Shown in pieces: positions 8,399-15,692 of a stretch of 53,416 nt of DNA. The DNA is from Desulfobulbaceae bacterium (GTDB lineage Bacteria; Desulfobacterota; Desulfobulbia; Desulfobulbales; Desulfocapsaceae), in assembly GCA_011390165.1 (NCBI GenBank), contig JAABSV010000027.1, forward strand, positions 1 to 53,416. The letters are read 5' to 3'. The stretch's first letter is position 1. Each line of letters opens with the position of its first letter. The notes under the pieces were generated by a model. That model ran no database searches, was not told the origin of the DNA, and saw only the letters and a list, made by a program, of their open reading frames with translations. A program made the translations under genes and the position numbers.

Positions 8399-8913
8399 CG
8401 ATCACCTCCGTATATCAGCCGGGCAACGATCATCCCACCAAGAAAGAAACAGATCAGGGCTATAAAACCACTTACCGCCAGTTGGAGCGAACCGCTCAAC
8501 CCGTGGCCGCTCGGTCAGCCGTCGGCCAGACGGGCTCCAAACATGGCGATGGCCCCGCCGACAAAGGCGGTCATCGCCCGCCTGGTGCCACTCCTGTCAC
8601 CAAACCGGGCAACCCACATATCGGGCAGCAGCTGCAGCCGGAAGGATTTCGAAGTGAGGGCGGCGATCATCGCGCCGAGGAAAATCCCCACCATGAACAT
8701 CCACTGCCAGTCGATCTTCGGGGCAACTTTGACAAAGTAGCTCATCTGGGCCACCCGCTCCGGGCCAAAGAGCTGTTCAATCATACCGGCGGTGCGCACA
8801 AATGAGGTGGAGGCGCCGAAATACTGCCCGGCAACCCACACCGACAACACCCCCACCACCCCACTGAGCGCCCCGGCCAGGTAGGGGCTCCAGCCACCAT
8901 TTTCCTCCTTCAT
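8395..8913 (-). CDS. YeeE/YedE-family transporter half, predicted selenoprotein
   Basis: A five-segment membrane protein whose annotated end would be at a TGA (8517-8515), but the same frame continues for 39 sense codons to a TGA that overlaps the start of the next gene. The TGA codon (residue 133 of 172) falls exactly where the family has its conserved cysteine: GARLADG-U-PSGHGLSG, versus the usual GG-C-xSGHGxSG. The sequence after it (SGSLQLAVSGFIALICFF) is good YeeE/YedE protein, so the ORF is real beyond the codon. A SECIS-like hairpin follows directly. I therefore read this TGA as selenocysteine. The start at ATG 8913 has AGGAGG five bases upstream; a GTG at 8919 is the alternative. The 237 bp upstream to ald contain only a hairpin. 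Confidence 0.82.
8475..8517 (-). promoter_or_regulatory. Candidate bacterial SECIS element
   Basis: Immediately after the in-frame UGA (8517-8515) the mRNA can form a hairpin. GGUUGAGC (8501-8494) pairs with GCUCCAACU (8488-8480) with one bulged C, capped by the loop GGUUC. The E. coli fdhF SECIS has the same core (GGUUG...GGUCU...ACCAA). The loop starts 21 bases after the UGA, inside the spacing that bacterial SelB accepts. No energy calculation was made. Confidence 0.7.
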
Positions 8914-9101
8914 GGTCACCTCCTTGTTCTGTTTATCTCTTTTCCGCAGCCTGCGGCGACGTCTGCCGATACGGCAGCCGGCCGAGGTCAGGACAACCGC
9001 GCTGAGCCAGTTATACCTTGAGGGCGGGGTGGATGTAAAGATGATCGGAACTTTCGCCTGCCGGATTGAGCGCCGTGGTCGACAGGAACAATGTCGGCAG
9101 G

Positions 9102-9130
9102 AACCCTCCCGACGACGGCCGGGAGGGGTT
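9102..9130 (-). terminator. Hairpin after ald
   Basis: AACCCTCCCG (9102-9111) and CGGGAGGGGTT (9120-9130) pair as a GC-rich stem 20 bases downstream of the ald stop codon. There is no clear T run, so it may act as a Rho-type pause or 3' stabiliser rather than a classical terminator. Confidence 0.45.
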
Positions 9131-9150
9131 GTTCAAATTCGCTGGAGGGC

Positions 9151-10266
9151 CTAGCCGAGGACCTCAGCCAGCGGGGTGTAGTCGAGGGCGAAGGCCTCGG
9201 CCACCGCTTGGTAGGTGATCCTGCCGTCGACAACATTGACCCCGAGAGCCACTTCCGGGTTCTCCAGACAGGCCTTTTTCCAGCCCTTATTGGCGATCTG
9301 CAGGGCATAGGGCAGGGTGGCGTTGGTCAGTGCCAGGGTGGATGTCTTGGCCACCGCCCCGGGCATATTGGCCACACAATAGTGGAGCACGCCGTCAACG
9401 GTGTACACCGGATTGTCGTGGGTGGTCGCTTTTGAGGTCTCGAAGCAGCCCCCCTGGTCGATGGCGACATCCACCATCACCGCCCCTTCCTTCATACCCT
9501 GCAGCATATCCCGGGTGACCAGTTTCGGTGCCTTGGCACCGGGAATCAGCACAGCCCCGATCACCAGGTCTGCCTCCTTGAGCAGTTCCCGCAGTTTCGG
9601 CCGGCTGCTCATGATCGGGAAACAGTTGCTCGGCATCACCTCGCGCAGGTAGCGGAGCCGTTCGAGATTGGTGTCGAGAAGGTACACCCGCCCCCCCAGC
9701 CCACAGGCCATGAGCGCCGCGTTGATCCCCACCACACCGCCACCGATGACCACCACCATGGCCGGCTCCACCCCGGGCACCCCGCCGATCAGCACGCCGC
9801 GACCACCCCTGGGCATCTGCAGATAGCTGGCCCCTTCCTGCGTCGCCATCCGCCCGGCAACTTCGCTCATCGGTGTGAGCAGGGGCAGGGAACCGTCCTT
9901 CTTCTGAACCGTTTCGTAGGCGATATTTACCGAACCGGCCGCAATCAGGGCCCTGGTCAGTTTTTCCTCGGCGGCCAGATGGAGGTAGGTGAAAACAATC
10001 TGCTCCTTCCTGATCAGCCCGTACTCCTGGGGCTGAGGTTCCTTGACGTGCATGACCATGTCGGCCCGGGCATAGATTGCCGCCGGGCTGTCGACAATCT
10101 CCGCTCCGGCCTGCTGGTACTCGACATCACTGAAGCCGCTGCCCACACCGGCATCTTTTTCGACGAGAAGCTGGTGCCCATGCTGGCACATCACTTCGAC
10201 ACCAGCCGGCGTCATGCACACTCGCTTTTCCGCAACCTTGATCTCTCGCAAAATTCCGACAATCAT
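9151..10266 (-). CDS. ald: Alanine dehydrogenase
   Basis: NAD-dependent reversible deamination of L-alanine to pyruvate and ammonium. From the ATG at 10266 (GAGGAG upstream) the protein has 371 residues, the normal family length, starting MIVGILREIK. It has the catalytic-region motifs HVKEPQPQEYGLI and TYLHLAAEEKL, the nucleotide fold IGGGVVGINAALMACGLG and the C-terminal NMPGAVAKTSTLALTNAT. A longer upstream extension is open but unlike the family, so I reject it. An Lrp/AsnC regulator lies 73 bp upstream on the same strand and is the likely controller, as in other ald loci. Confidence 0.95.
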   Translation of the reverse strand: MIVGILREIKVAEKRVCMTPAGVEVMCQHGHQLLVEKDAGVGSGFSDVEYQQAGAEIVDSPAAIYARADMVMHVKEPQPQEYGLIRKEQIVFTYLHLAAEEKLTRALIAAGSVNIAYETVQKKDGSLPLLTPMSEVAGRMATQEGASYLQMPRGGRGVLIGGVPGVEPAMVVVIGGGVVGINAALMACGLGGRVYLLDTNLERLRYLREVMPSNCFPIMSSRPKLRELLKEADLVIGAVLIPGAKAPKLVTRDMLQGMKEGAVMVDVAIDQGGCFETSKATTHDNPVYTVDGVLHYCVANMPGAVAKTSTLALTNATLPYALQIANKGWKKACLENPEVALGVNVVDGRITYQAVAEAFALDYTPLAEVLG

Positions 10267-10339
10267 GTTCTGCTCCTCGCTGCTGGGGGGTGAACAATTC
10301 GCCATTGCCTCCGACTCGCCGCCGGAGTAACGACCGGAA

Positions 10340-10783
10340 CTACAGAATATAGGGGACGTGCAGGTTGTACCCCTGGTAGACAATAAAGCTTTCGACGGTC
10401 TGCACCTCGTCGACCCGGGCCACCTGTTCGGTGATGAACTCGAGCAGGTTGTAGTCGCGGCCGAGAATCACCTGGAGGATGATATCGTAGCGGCCGGTAA
10501 CGATCCCCGCCGAAACCACCCCTTTCAAGCGACTGAACTCGGCTGCCTTCTCCTGCAGGTTCATGCTCTTCAGTTTTACCCCGAGGTAGAGCAGATTATG
10601 CCCGGCCAGGGCATTGATATCAACGGCGCCGGAAAACCTGAGAATCCCTTCCTCCATCAGCCGGTTGACCCGGTTACGAACAGTATTCTCGGTGATCGAC
10701 AGCGCCTCGGCGATCAGTTTGAACGGCTTACGGCCATCCTTGAGATGCCGGAGGATTTCCAGGTTGGTGGTATCGATCTCCAT
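10340..10783 (-). CDS. Lrp/AsnC-family transcriptional regulator
   Basis: A 147-residue amino-acid-responsive DNA-binding protein. The N-terminal winged helix-turn-helix spans about residues 5-55 (LKDGRKPFKLIAEALSITEN, then TVRNRVNRLMEEG). The RAM ligand-binding and oligomerisation domain spans about 65-140 (VVSAGIVTGRYDIILQVI). Directly upstream of ald in the same direction, so it probably senses alanine or a related amino acid and controls ald. An AT-rich stretch (10800-10905) upstream of its start is a natural place for Lrp-type binding and autoregulation. Confidence 0.92.
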   Translation of the reverse strand: MEIDTTNLEILRHLKDGRKPFKLIAEALSITENTVRNRVNRLMEEGILRFSGAVDINALAGHNLLYLGVKLKSMNLQEKAAEFSRLKGVVSAGIVTGRYDIILQVILGRDYNLLEFITEQVARVDEVQTVESFIVYQGYNLHVPYIL

Positions 10784-11300
10784 TGTGCTCCTTCATGCAG
10801 GAAGATTGAAAAATTCCCAAATAAATTGATCAAAATTTGTTCGTATTGTCAATAATGATTGCGTAAATTTTAAAAAACATAAAATTTTTCTCTAAACCGC
10901 CACATCAAAAACCACAAATCGTGCTACTCCTATACCCTTGCCGCCGCCATTGCCAGAGCACCAGCGAGACCGGCCGACAGAGCAACCCGGCAAGTGTTCG
11001 GGTGCGGTTGACCACCCCGCCGGTCCTTTTGGCTGGTGTCGCCGCCGACAGAAGCGACCAGCTGCCAGGGTGCTGCCTGGTGCATGCCTTGTTGGCACGT
11101 CCAGTCGGAGGGAGTGCGAAAATCGTGATGAAATCGTAACGGCAACGTAAAAATTGTCGGCTAGATTCTGCAGCCGAGTGGGACAACGCCCACCACCATT
11201 CTGGTCGGCAGGTGGCAGGCAGAACCGAGGGTGATGGTGCTGCACCAGGCCAGAGAACTGCAAGAAGCGCCAGGCAGAAGCGCCAGGCCACGGAGGGACT
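10784..11300. other. Intergenic region, lrp/dksA divergent promoters
   Basis: The first 120 bases are very AT-rich (runs such as AAATTTTAAAAAAC at about 10865-10878) and probably hold the promoter and binding sites of the Lrp-type regulator. The remaining 400 bases are GC-rich and show no convincing gene on either strand; open frames there lack family resemblance and overlap dksA. The dksA-like gene must be transcribed from somewhere in this part. Confidence 0.5.
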
Positions 11301-11786
11301 ATGCGACAAGACAACAAAAAGAGAAAGGGTGCCGGCCACAAGAGAAAAAAGGGAAATGTCCTGCGGGACTACCGGCCGGAAGAGCGGGAAGAGTATATGA
11401 GCGAGGCGCAACTGGCCTATTTCGAGAGCAAACTGCTCAGCTGGCGGCAAGAGTTGCTGGACGAGGTCCTGGCCGGCCGCCGCGGCCTGCAGGAAAACCA
11501 ACTCCGGCTTCCCGATTTTTTCGATACCGCCTCAAGCCAGACCGACCTCTCCATCGATCTTTCCGGCCTGCAGCGACAAAAGACAAAGTTGTCGCTGATC
11601 GACCGGGCGCTGCTCCGCATTGAAAACCGCGAATACGGCTACTGCGAGATAACCGGCGAACCCATTGGCCTGAGACGGCTTGAGGCCCGGCCGGTGGCAA
11701 CCCTCTCCGTCGAGGCGCAGGAACTGCTCGAACGGAAAAGCGCCACCGCCGGCAACCGGTTCCAGGCCAGTTCAGCCATCTTCTGA
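11301..11786 (+). CDS. dksA: DksA/TraR-family protein with degenerate zinc finger
   Basis: DksA proteins enter the secondary channel of RNA polymerase and act with ppGpp. The 161 residues comprise a basic N-terminal tail (1-27), a long coiled coil whose tip keeps the two acidic residues (D72 and D75 in DFFDTAS), and the globular end YGYCEITGEPIGLRRLEARP. Only one of the four zinc cysteines remains (C115); the other three positions read Thr, Ser and Ala. Such low-cysteine DksA forms are known in other bacteria and work without zinc. The start has GGAGGG seven bases upstream. Confidence 0.88.
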   Translation: MRQDNKKRKGAGHKRKKGNVLRDYRPEEREEYMSEAQLAYFESKLLSWRQELLDEVLAGRRGLQENQLRLPDFFDTASSQTDLSIDLSGLQRQKTKLSLIDRALLRIENREYGYCEITGEPIGLRRLEARPVATLSVEAQELLERKSATAGNRFQASSAIF

Positions 11787-11814
11787 CCACCCGGCCGACC
11801 GGGAAAACCCGACC

Positions 11815-11845
11815 CCTGCCCCGGTCGACAGACGACCGGGGCAGG
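11815..11845. terminator. Perfect 13-bp hairpin between dksA and arsC
   Basis: CCTGCCCCGGTCG (11815-11827) and CGACCGGGGCAGG (11833-11845) pair perfectly around a 5-base loop, 29 bases after the dksA stop and 43 before the arsC stop. The two genes converge, so this probably serves as a shared 3' end. There is no T run. Just beyond it an imperfect 18-bp tandem duplication (about 11867-11902) runs into the arsC 3' end. Confidence 0.55.
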
Positions 11846-11887
11846 CCCAGCATCGATGTGGCCCATCACGTCACCTGTTGCAGGACG

Positions 11888-12358
11888 TCACTTGCTGCAG
11901 GAGGAATCGGAGCGAAGAAATATTTTCAGCCCGTTTCCTTCAAACTCCTTGACAAACTCCTGCACTTTCTCCTTGATCTGGTCCCGCACCTCCCTGATCT
12001 GGGCGACAATCTCCGTCTCGGTGCCGGTAAAGGCCGAGGGGTCGGGAAATGGCCAGTTCCGTCGTAAAACCCGACCCGGGAAGAGCGGGCAGCGGGCACT
12101 CACCGCCGGCGAACAGACGGCAATCACCGCATCATACTGTTTTCCCTCTTTGAACAGATCAAAAACCCCGACAGTCTTCTTACCGGAAATATCAAGCCCC
12201 TCCTCCAGCAGCACCTTGACCACTTTGGGGTTCAGGGTGCCCGGCTCCAACCCGGCGCTCTCGGCGGTAAGTCTGCCCTTGCCGAGGAGGTTGAGATATG
12301 CCTCAGCCATCTGGCTGCGGGCAGAATTGTGTTCACAGAGAAAAAGGATCTTCGGCAT
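11888..12358 (-). CDS. arsC: Arsenate reductase / low-molecular-weight phosphatase family
   Basis: A 156-residue cytoplasmic enzyme of the thioredoxin-coupled ArsC group, which reduces arsenate to arsenite on a phosphatase fold. The P-loop CEHNSARSQMAEAY begins at C8. A redox pair candidate is present downstream in VCSPAVSARCPLFPG, and the aspartate of the general-acid loop in WPFPDPSAF. The tail from about residue 110 (IREVRDQIKEKVQEFVKEF) is a normal C-terminal helix. No arsR or arsenite pump is adjacent; trxB in this window could supply electrons through thioredoxin. RBS CAGGAGAT upstream of the ATG. Confidence 0.88.
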   Translation of the reverse strand: MPKILFLCEHNSARSQMAEAYLNLLGKGRLTAESAGLEPGTLNPKVVKVLLEEGLDISGKKTVGVFDLFKEGKQYDAVIAVCSPAVSARCPLFPGRVLRRNWPFPDPSAFTGTETEIVAQIREVRDQIKEKVQEFVKEFEGNGLKIFLRSDSSCSK

Positions 12359-12785
12359 GTCATATCTCCTGGAAAATTGGGAAAACCGCGGAAACTCCGA
12401 TTACTACCAGCTCTCTGTTTCGTTTCGATAAAGTTTTCGTGAGAATTGTGTTTCCCCGGCAAATGGTAGCAAGCAGAGGGACCGGGTGAATTGTACATGC
12501 CGCTTACGCAAAACTAACTCTCTTCACACCGGAACCTAACATCCCCCCGCTATCGTGAAATAATAACCGAAACCTTCCTGCCGATGCAGGGAGGGTGCCA
12601 GCAAAAGTCCGTAGAACCCGGATATGTACCCGCTCATACACGGCTTCAGGTTTGCTCAGGCTGGCCGCCGAGCAGGAGATGGCGCAACGGGGTGGCCATG
12701 CCCGATGAAAATGGGGTGCCGGTGAACCCGTACCAGTGAAACCCGATGGCCACCAGGAGTGGCCCGACCCATTAAGGAGAGAAGC
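12359..12785. other. Intergenic region arsC/PHP-glycosyltransferase
   Basis: About 425 bases between divergent genes. It must hold the arsC promoter (toward the left) and that of the PHP-GT gene (toward the right). No open frame shows family resemblance on either strand. The final 20 bases contain TAAGGAGAG, the ribosome site of the next gene. Confidence 0.4.
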
Positions 12786-15239
12786 ATGAAGATCGATCTG
12801 CACGTCCATTCCAAATTTTCCCGACGGCCATCGCAGTGGGTACTGCAGAAGATCGGCTGCCCGGAAAGCTTCACCGAGCCACGCCTCATCCATCGCCTGG
12901 CCAAGGAACGGGGCATGGGCCTGGTAACCATCACCGACCACAATACCATTGAGGGTGCCCTAGCCATCGCCGACCTCCCGGACACCTTCATCAGCGAGGA
13001 GATCACCACCTATTTCCCCGGCGACGGCTGCAAGATTCATCTTCTGGCCCTGCACATCAGCGAAGGGCAGCACCAGGAAATCCAGCGGCTGCGGGGCAAT
13101 ATCTTCGATCTGGCCGGCTACCTCGACAAAGAAGGGATCTGCCCGGTGGTGGCCCACCCTCTCTACGCGATCAACGACCGCTTGCAGGTCAGCCACTTTC
13201 AGCAGCTCCTCCTCCTCTTTCGTCACTTCGAGTTGAACGGTGCCAGATCCGAAGAGCAGAACCACACCCTGCGGCTGGTGCTCGGTCGTCTTGAAGCCGC
13301 CGATATTGAGCGGCTGGAAAATCTCCACAACCGCCAGGCTCTCGGCGAGCGGCCCTGGGAAAAGGTTCTCACCGGCGGCTCCGACGACCACAGCGGCCTC
13401 AATATCGCCCGCACCCATACCAGGGTGGCCGGGGCCACCGGCATCGACAGTTTTTTTGCCGGACTGCTTGCCGGCAGGTGCGAGGTGCACGGCCGGGCCT
13501 CGACCCCGCTCACCATGGCCCACAACCTCTACGGCATCGCCTACCAGTTTTACCGGGATAAATTCCAGCTCGCCCCCCATATCCACCGGGACAGGCTGCT
13601 CACCCACCTCGACCGTGCCCTCCAACCGGAGGCGACGACACACGGCGGCCTGGTGACGAAAATCTCCCTCTATTTCAACCAGCGCCGCCGTAGCCGGATC
13701 GACAACGCCTTCCCGGAGAGCCTGCTCACCCTGATCCGCCAGGAGAGTGAGCGGTTGTTTCGGGAGCAGCCGGAAAAAAGTACTCCCACTCGGGCCGGCG
13801 AGGATGGATACCAGGAAAGAGAAAGACAGTGGTTCCATTTCGTCAACCAGGTCTCCAACCGGGTTCTCGCCCACTCCGCCAACCACCTCCTCGGCCACCT
13901 GGCCGGTGCCAATGTCTTCAATATCTTTCAGACCATCGGTTCGGCCGGCGGACTCTATGCCCTCCTTGCCCCGTTTTTCGTCTCCTTTTCCCAGTTCAAC
14001 AGGGATCGTGCCTTAAACGATGAGGTGCTCAGCTCCTGGTCCCCGGCCGGCAAAGATGCGCCGCAACCAGCCACCACCGCCAAAATCGCCCACTTCACCG
14101 ACACCTTCCACCAGGTCAACGGTGTCGCCCATACCCTTCGCCAACAGATCGGTGCGGCCCGGACAACCGGCCGCAAGCTGACTGTCATAACCTGCGAGAA
14201 GGAAGGGGGAGAGGGAGAGCCGGGGTTGCGCAACTTCAATCCCATCGGCAGCTATGAACTCCGCGAGTATCCCGGACAAAAACTCAGTTATCCGCCCTTC
14301 CTGGAGATGCTCAATTTCTGCCACGAAGAGCGCTTCAGCCACATCCAGTCGGCCACTCCCGGCCCTATCGGGTTGGCCGCCCTGGCCATCGCCCGAATCC
14401 TCAACTTGCCGATCAGCGGCACCTACCACACCGCCTTCCCGCAATACGCCCAATATCTCACCGGTGATCCGGACATGGAGCAACTGACCTGGAAATATAT
14501 GCTCTGGTACTACGACCAGATGGACCAGATCTCGGTCTCTTCCCGCAATTCCGCCGCCGAACTGATTGATCGGGGAATCCGGCCGGAAAAGATCCGCCTC
14601 ATTCCCCGCGGAATCGACACCAAACGCTTCCACCCCGATAAGGGCAACGGCCTCCTCTCCAGCAGATACCGGATCAAAGAGGAGACGACTCTGCTCTATG
14701 TCGGGCGGGTTTCAAAGGAGAAGAATCTGCCGGTGCTCACTACCGCCTTCGCCTCACTCAGCACCTCCCGGCCCTCCCTCCACCTGGTGGTGGTGGGCGA
14801 TGGACCCTACCTGAAAGAGATGCGCCAAAGTCTCGTCGGCATGCCCTGTACCTTCACCGGTTTTCTCACCGGCGAAGAGTTGGCGACGGTCTACGCCTCG
14901 GCCGATATCTTCGTCTTCCCCAGCACTACCGACACCTTCGGCAACGTCATCCTTGAAGCCCAGGCCTCTGGTCTGCCGGTGATCGTCAGCGATCAGGGCG
15001 GCCCCAGCGAAAACGTCCAGCCGGGCACCACCGGGCTGGTCGTGCCCGGTGGTGATTCAGCGGCCCTGGCCGGGGCAATCAGGTTTCTGGCCGTCAACCA
15101 GGAACAGCGGCGCAAAATGGGCAAAGCGGCTCGACAATTGATGGAGGAACGTTCTTTTGCCGGTGCCTTCATCCGTTCCTGGGATATCGTTGCCGGCCAG
15201 GGTGGCAGTTGTGACGATCTTTCCCGGCGAGCGGCTTGA
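12786..15239 (+). CDS. PHP-domain/GT4 glycosyltransferase fusion
   Basis: An 817-residue two-part protein. Residues 1 to about 420 form a PHP metal-dependent hydrolase domain: MKIDLHVHSKFS at the start, TITDHNT, VVAHPLYA and GGSDDHSG give the His/Asp metal ligands. Residues about 430-800 are a GT4-family glycosyltransferase (KIAHFTDTFHQVNGVAHTLR, PRGIDTKRFHP, LLYVGRVSKEKNL, FVFPSTTDTFGNVILEA) with the conserved ExFGxxxxEA-type region. GT4 relatives include the mannosyl- and glucuronosyl-diacylglycerol transferases, so a glycolipid or cell-surface glycan role is likely. The start at 12786 has TAAGGAGAG. Both halves look complete. Confidence 0.9.
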   Translation: MKIDLHVHSKFSRRPSQWVLQKIGCPESFTEPRLIHRLAKERGMGLVTITDHNTIEGALAIADLPDTFISEEITTYFPGDGCKIHLLALHISEGQHQEIQRLRGNIFDLAGYLDKEGICPVVAHPLYAINDRLQVSHFQQLLLLFRHFELNGARSEEQNHTLRLVLGRLEAADIERLENLHNRQALGERPWEKVLTGGSDDHSGLNIARTHTRVAGATGIDSFFAGLLAGRCEVHGRASTPLTMAHNLYGIAYQFYRDKFQLAPHIHRDRLLTHLDRALQPEATTHGGLVTKISLYFNQRRRSRIDNAFPESLLTLIRQESERLFREQPEKSTPTRAGEDGYQERERQWFHFVNQVSNRVLAHSANHLLGHLAGANVFNIFQTIGSAGGLYALLAPFFVSFSQFNRDRALNDEVLSSWSPAGKDAPQPATTAKIAHFTDTFHQVNGVAHTLRQQIGAARTTGRKLTVITCEKEGGEGEPGLRNFNPIGSYELREYPGQKLSYPPFLEMLNFCHEERFSHIQSATPGPIGLAALAIARILNLPISGTYHTAFPQYAQYLTGDPDMEQLTWKYMLWYYDQMDQISVSSRNSAAELIDRGIRPEKIRLIPRGIDTKRFHPDKGNGLLSSRYRIKEETTLLYVGRVSKEKNLPVLTTAFASLSTSRPSLHLVVVGDGPYLKEMRQSLVGMPCTFTGFLTGEELATVYASADIFVFPSTTDTFGNVILEAQASGLPVIVSDQGGPSENVQPGTTGLVVPGGDSAALAGAIRFLAVNQEQRRKMGKAARQLMEERSFAGAFIRSWDIVAGQGGSCDDLSRRAA

Positions 15240-15252
15240 ACCCTTGCCACCC

Positions 15253-15468
15253 CTACCAGGTGATGGCACCGCGCAGGGCGACAAGCAGCCGCTCAATATC
15301 GTGCGGCCCGACTGCCCCGATGGTGCCGATACGGCAGGTATCGTGGTCGGAGACCTTACCGGGATAGATGACAAAGCCCGCCGTTTTCAATCGCTGGTAA
15401 AAACCCTGGAAGTCGTAGCCTTCTCCCTCCGGGCTATGGAAGGTGGTGATGATCGGTGATTGCAGGAA
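15253..15468 (-). pseudogene. phnW: 2-aminoethylphosphonate-pyruvate aminotransferase C-terminal remnant
   Basis: The minus strand encodes about 70 residues that resemble the C-terminus of PhnW, the PLP enzyme making phosphonoacetaldehyde from 2-aminoethylphosphonate. Pieces include [39 protein letters not shown] and a terminal DIERLL. Nothing resembling the first 290 residues, including the PLP lysine, precedes it; homology stops abruptly near 15468, next to AT-rich sequence. The product of intact PhnW is the substrate of PhnX, and an intact phnX lies 11 kb away at 26585. Confidence 0.75.
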
Positions 15469-15692
15469 CTCCGTTGTGTGATGAGTTGGCCATGCCGTGT
15501 CAAGGTACCCCGAGATGCTTGTGCTGCATTGCATTGTTTTGTGATATATAAAGGTGATTGATACATGGTTCGGCACAGCAGGATCCGTTTTCGTGGGCAC
15601 AAGAGATCGTCGAAACCTTGTTCCCAGGCATGGAGCTGCAAGCGGCAGCCAGCAGGCTGCCAATGACACAAAAGGTTACTGGTAGAGCGGAA

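Noticed and set aside
10905..11501. Minus-strand 198-codon frame over the dksA start
   Set aside because: Overlaps the ribosome site and N-terminus of the DksA-like gene and has no resemblance to any family.
12960..13898. Minus-strand open frame of 312 codons
   Set aside because: Antisense to the PHP domain, with repetitive Val/Glu/Gly composition and no ribosome site.
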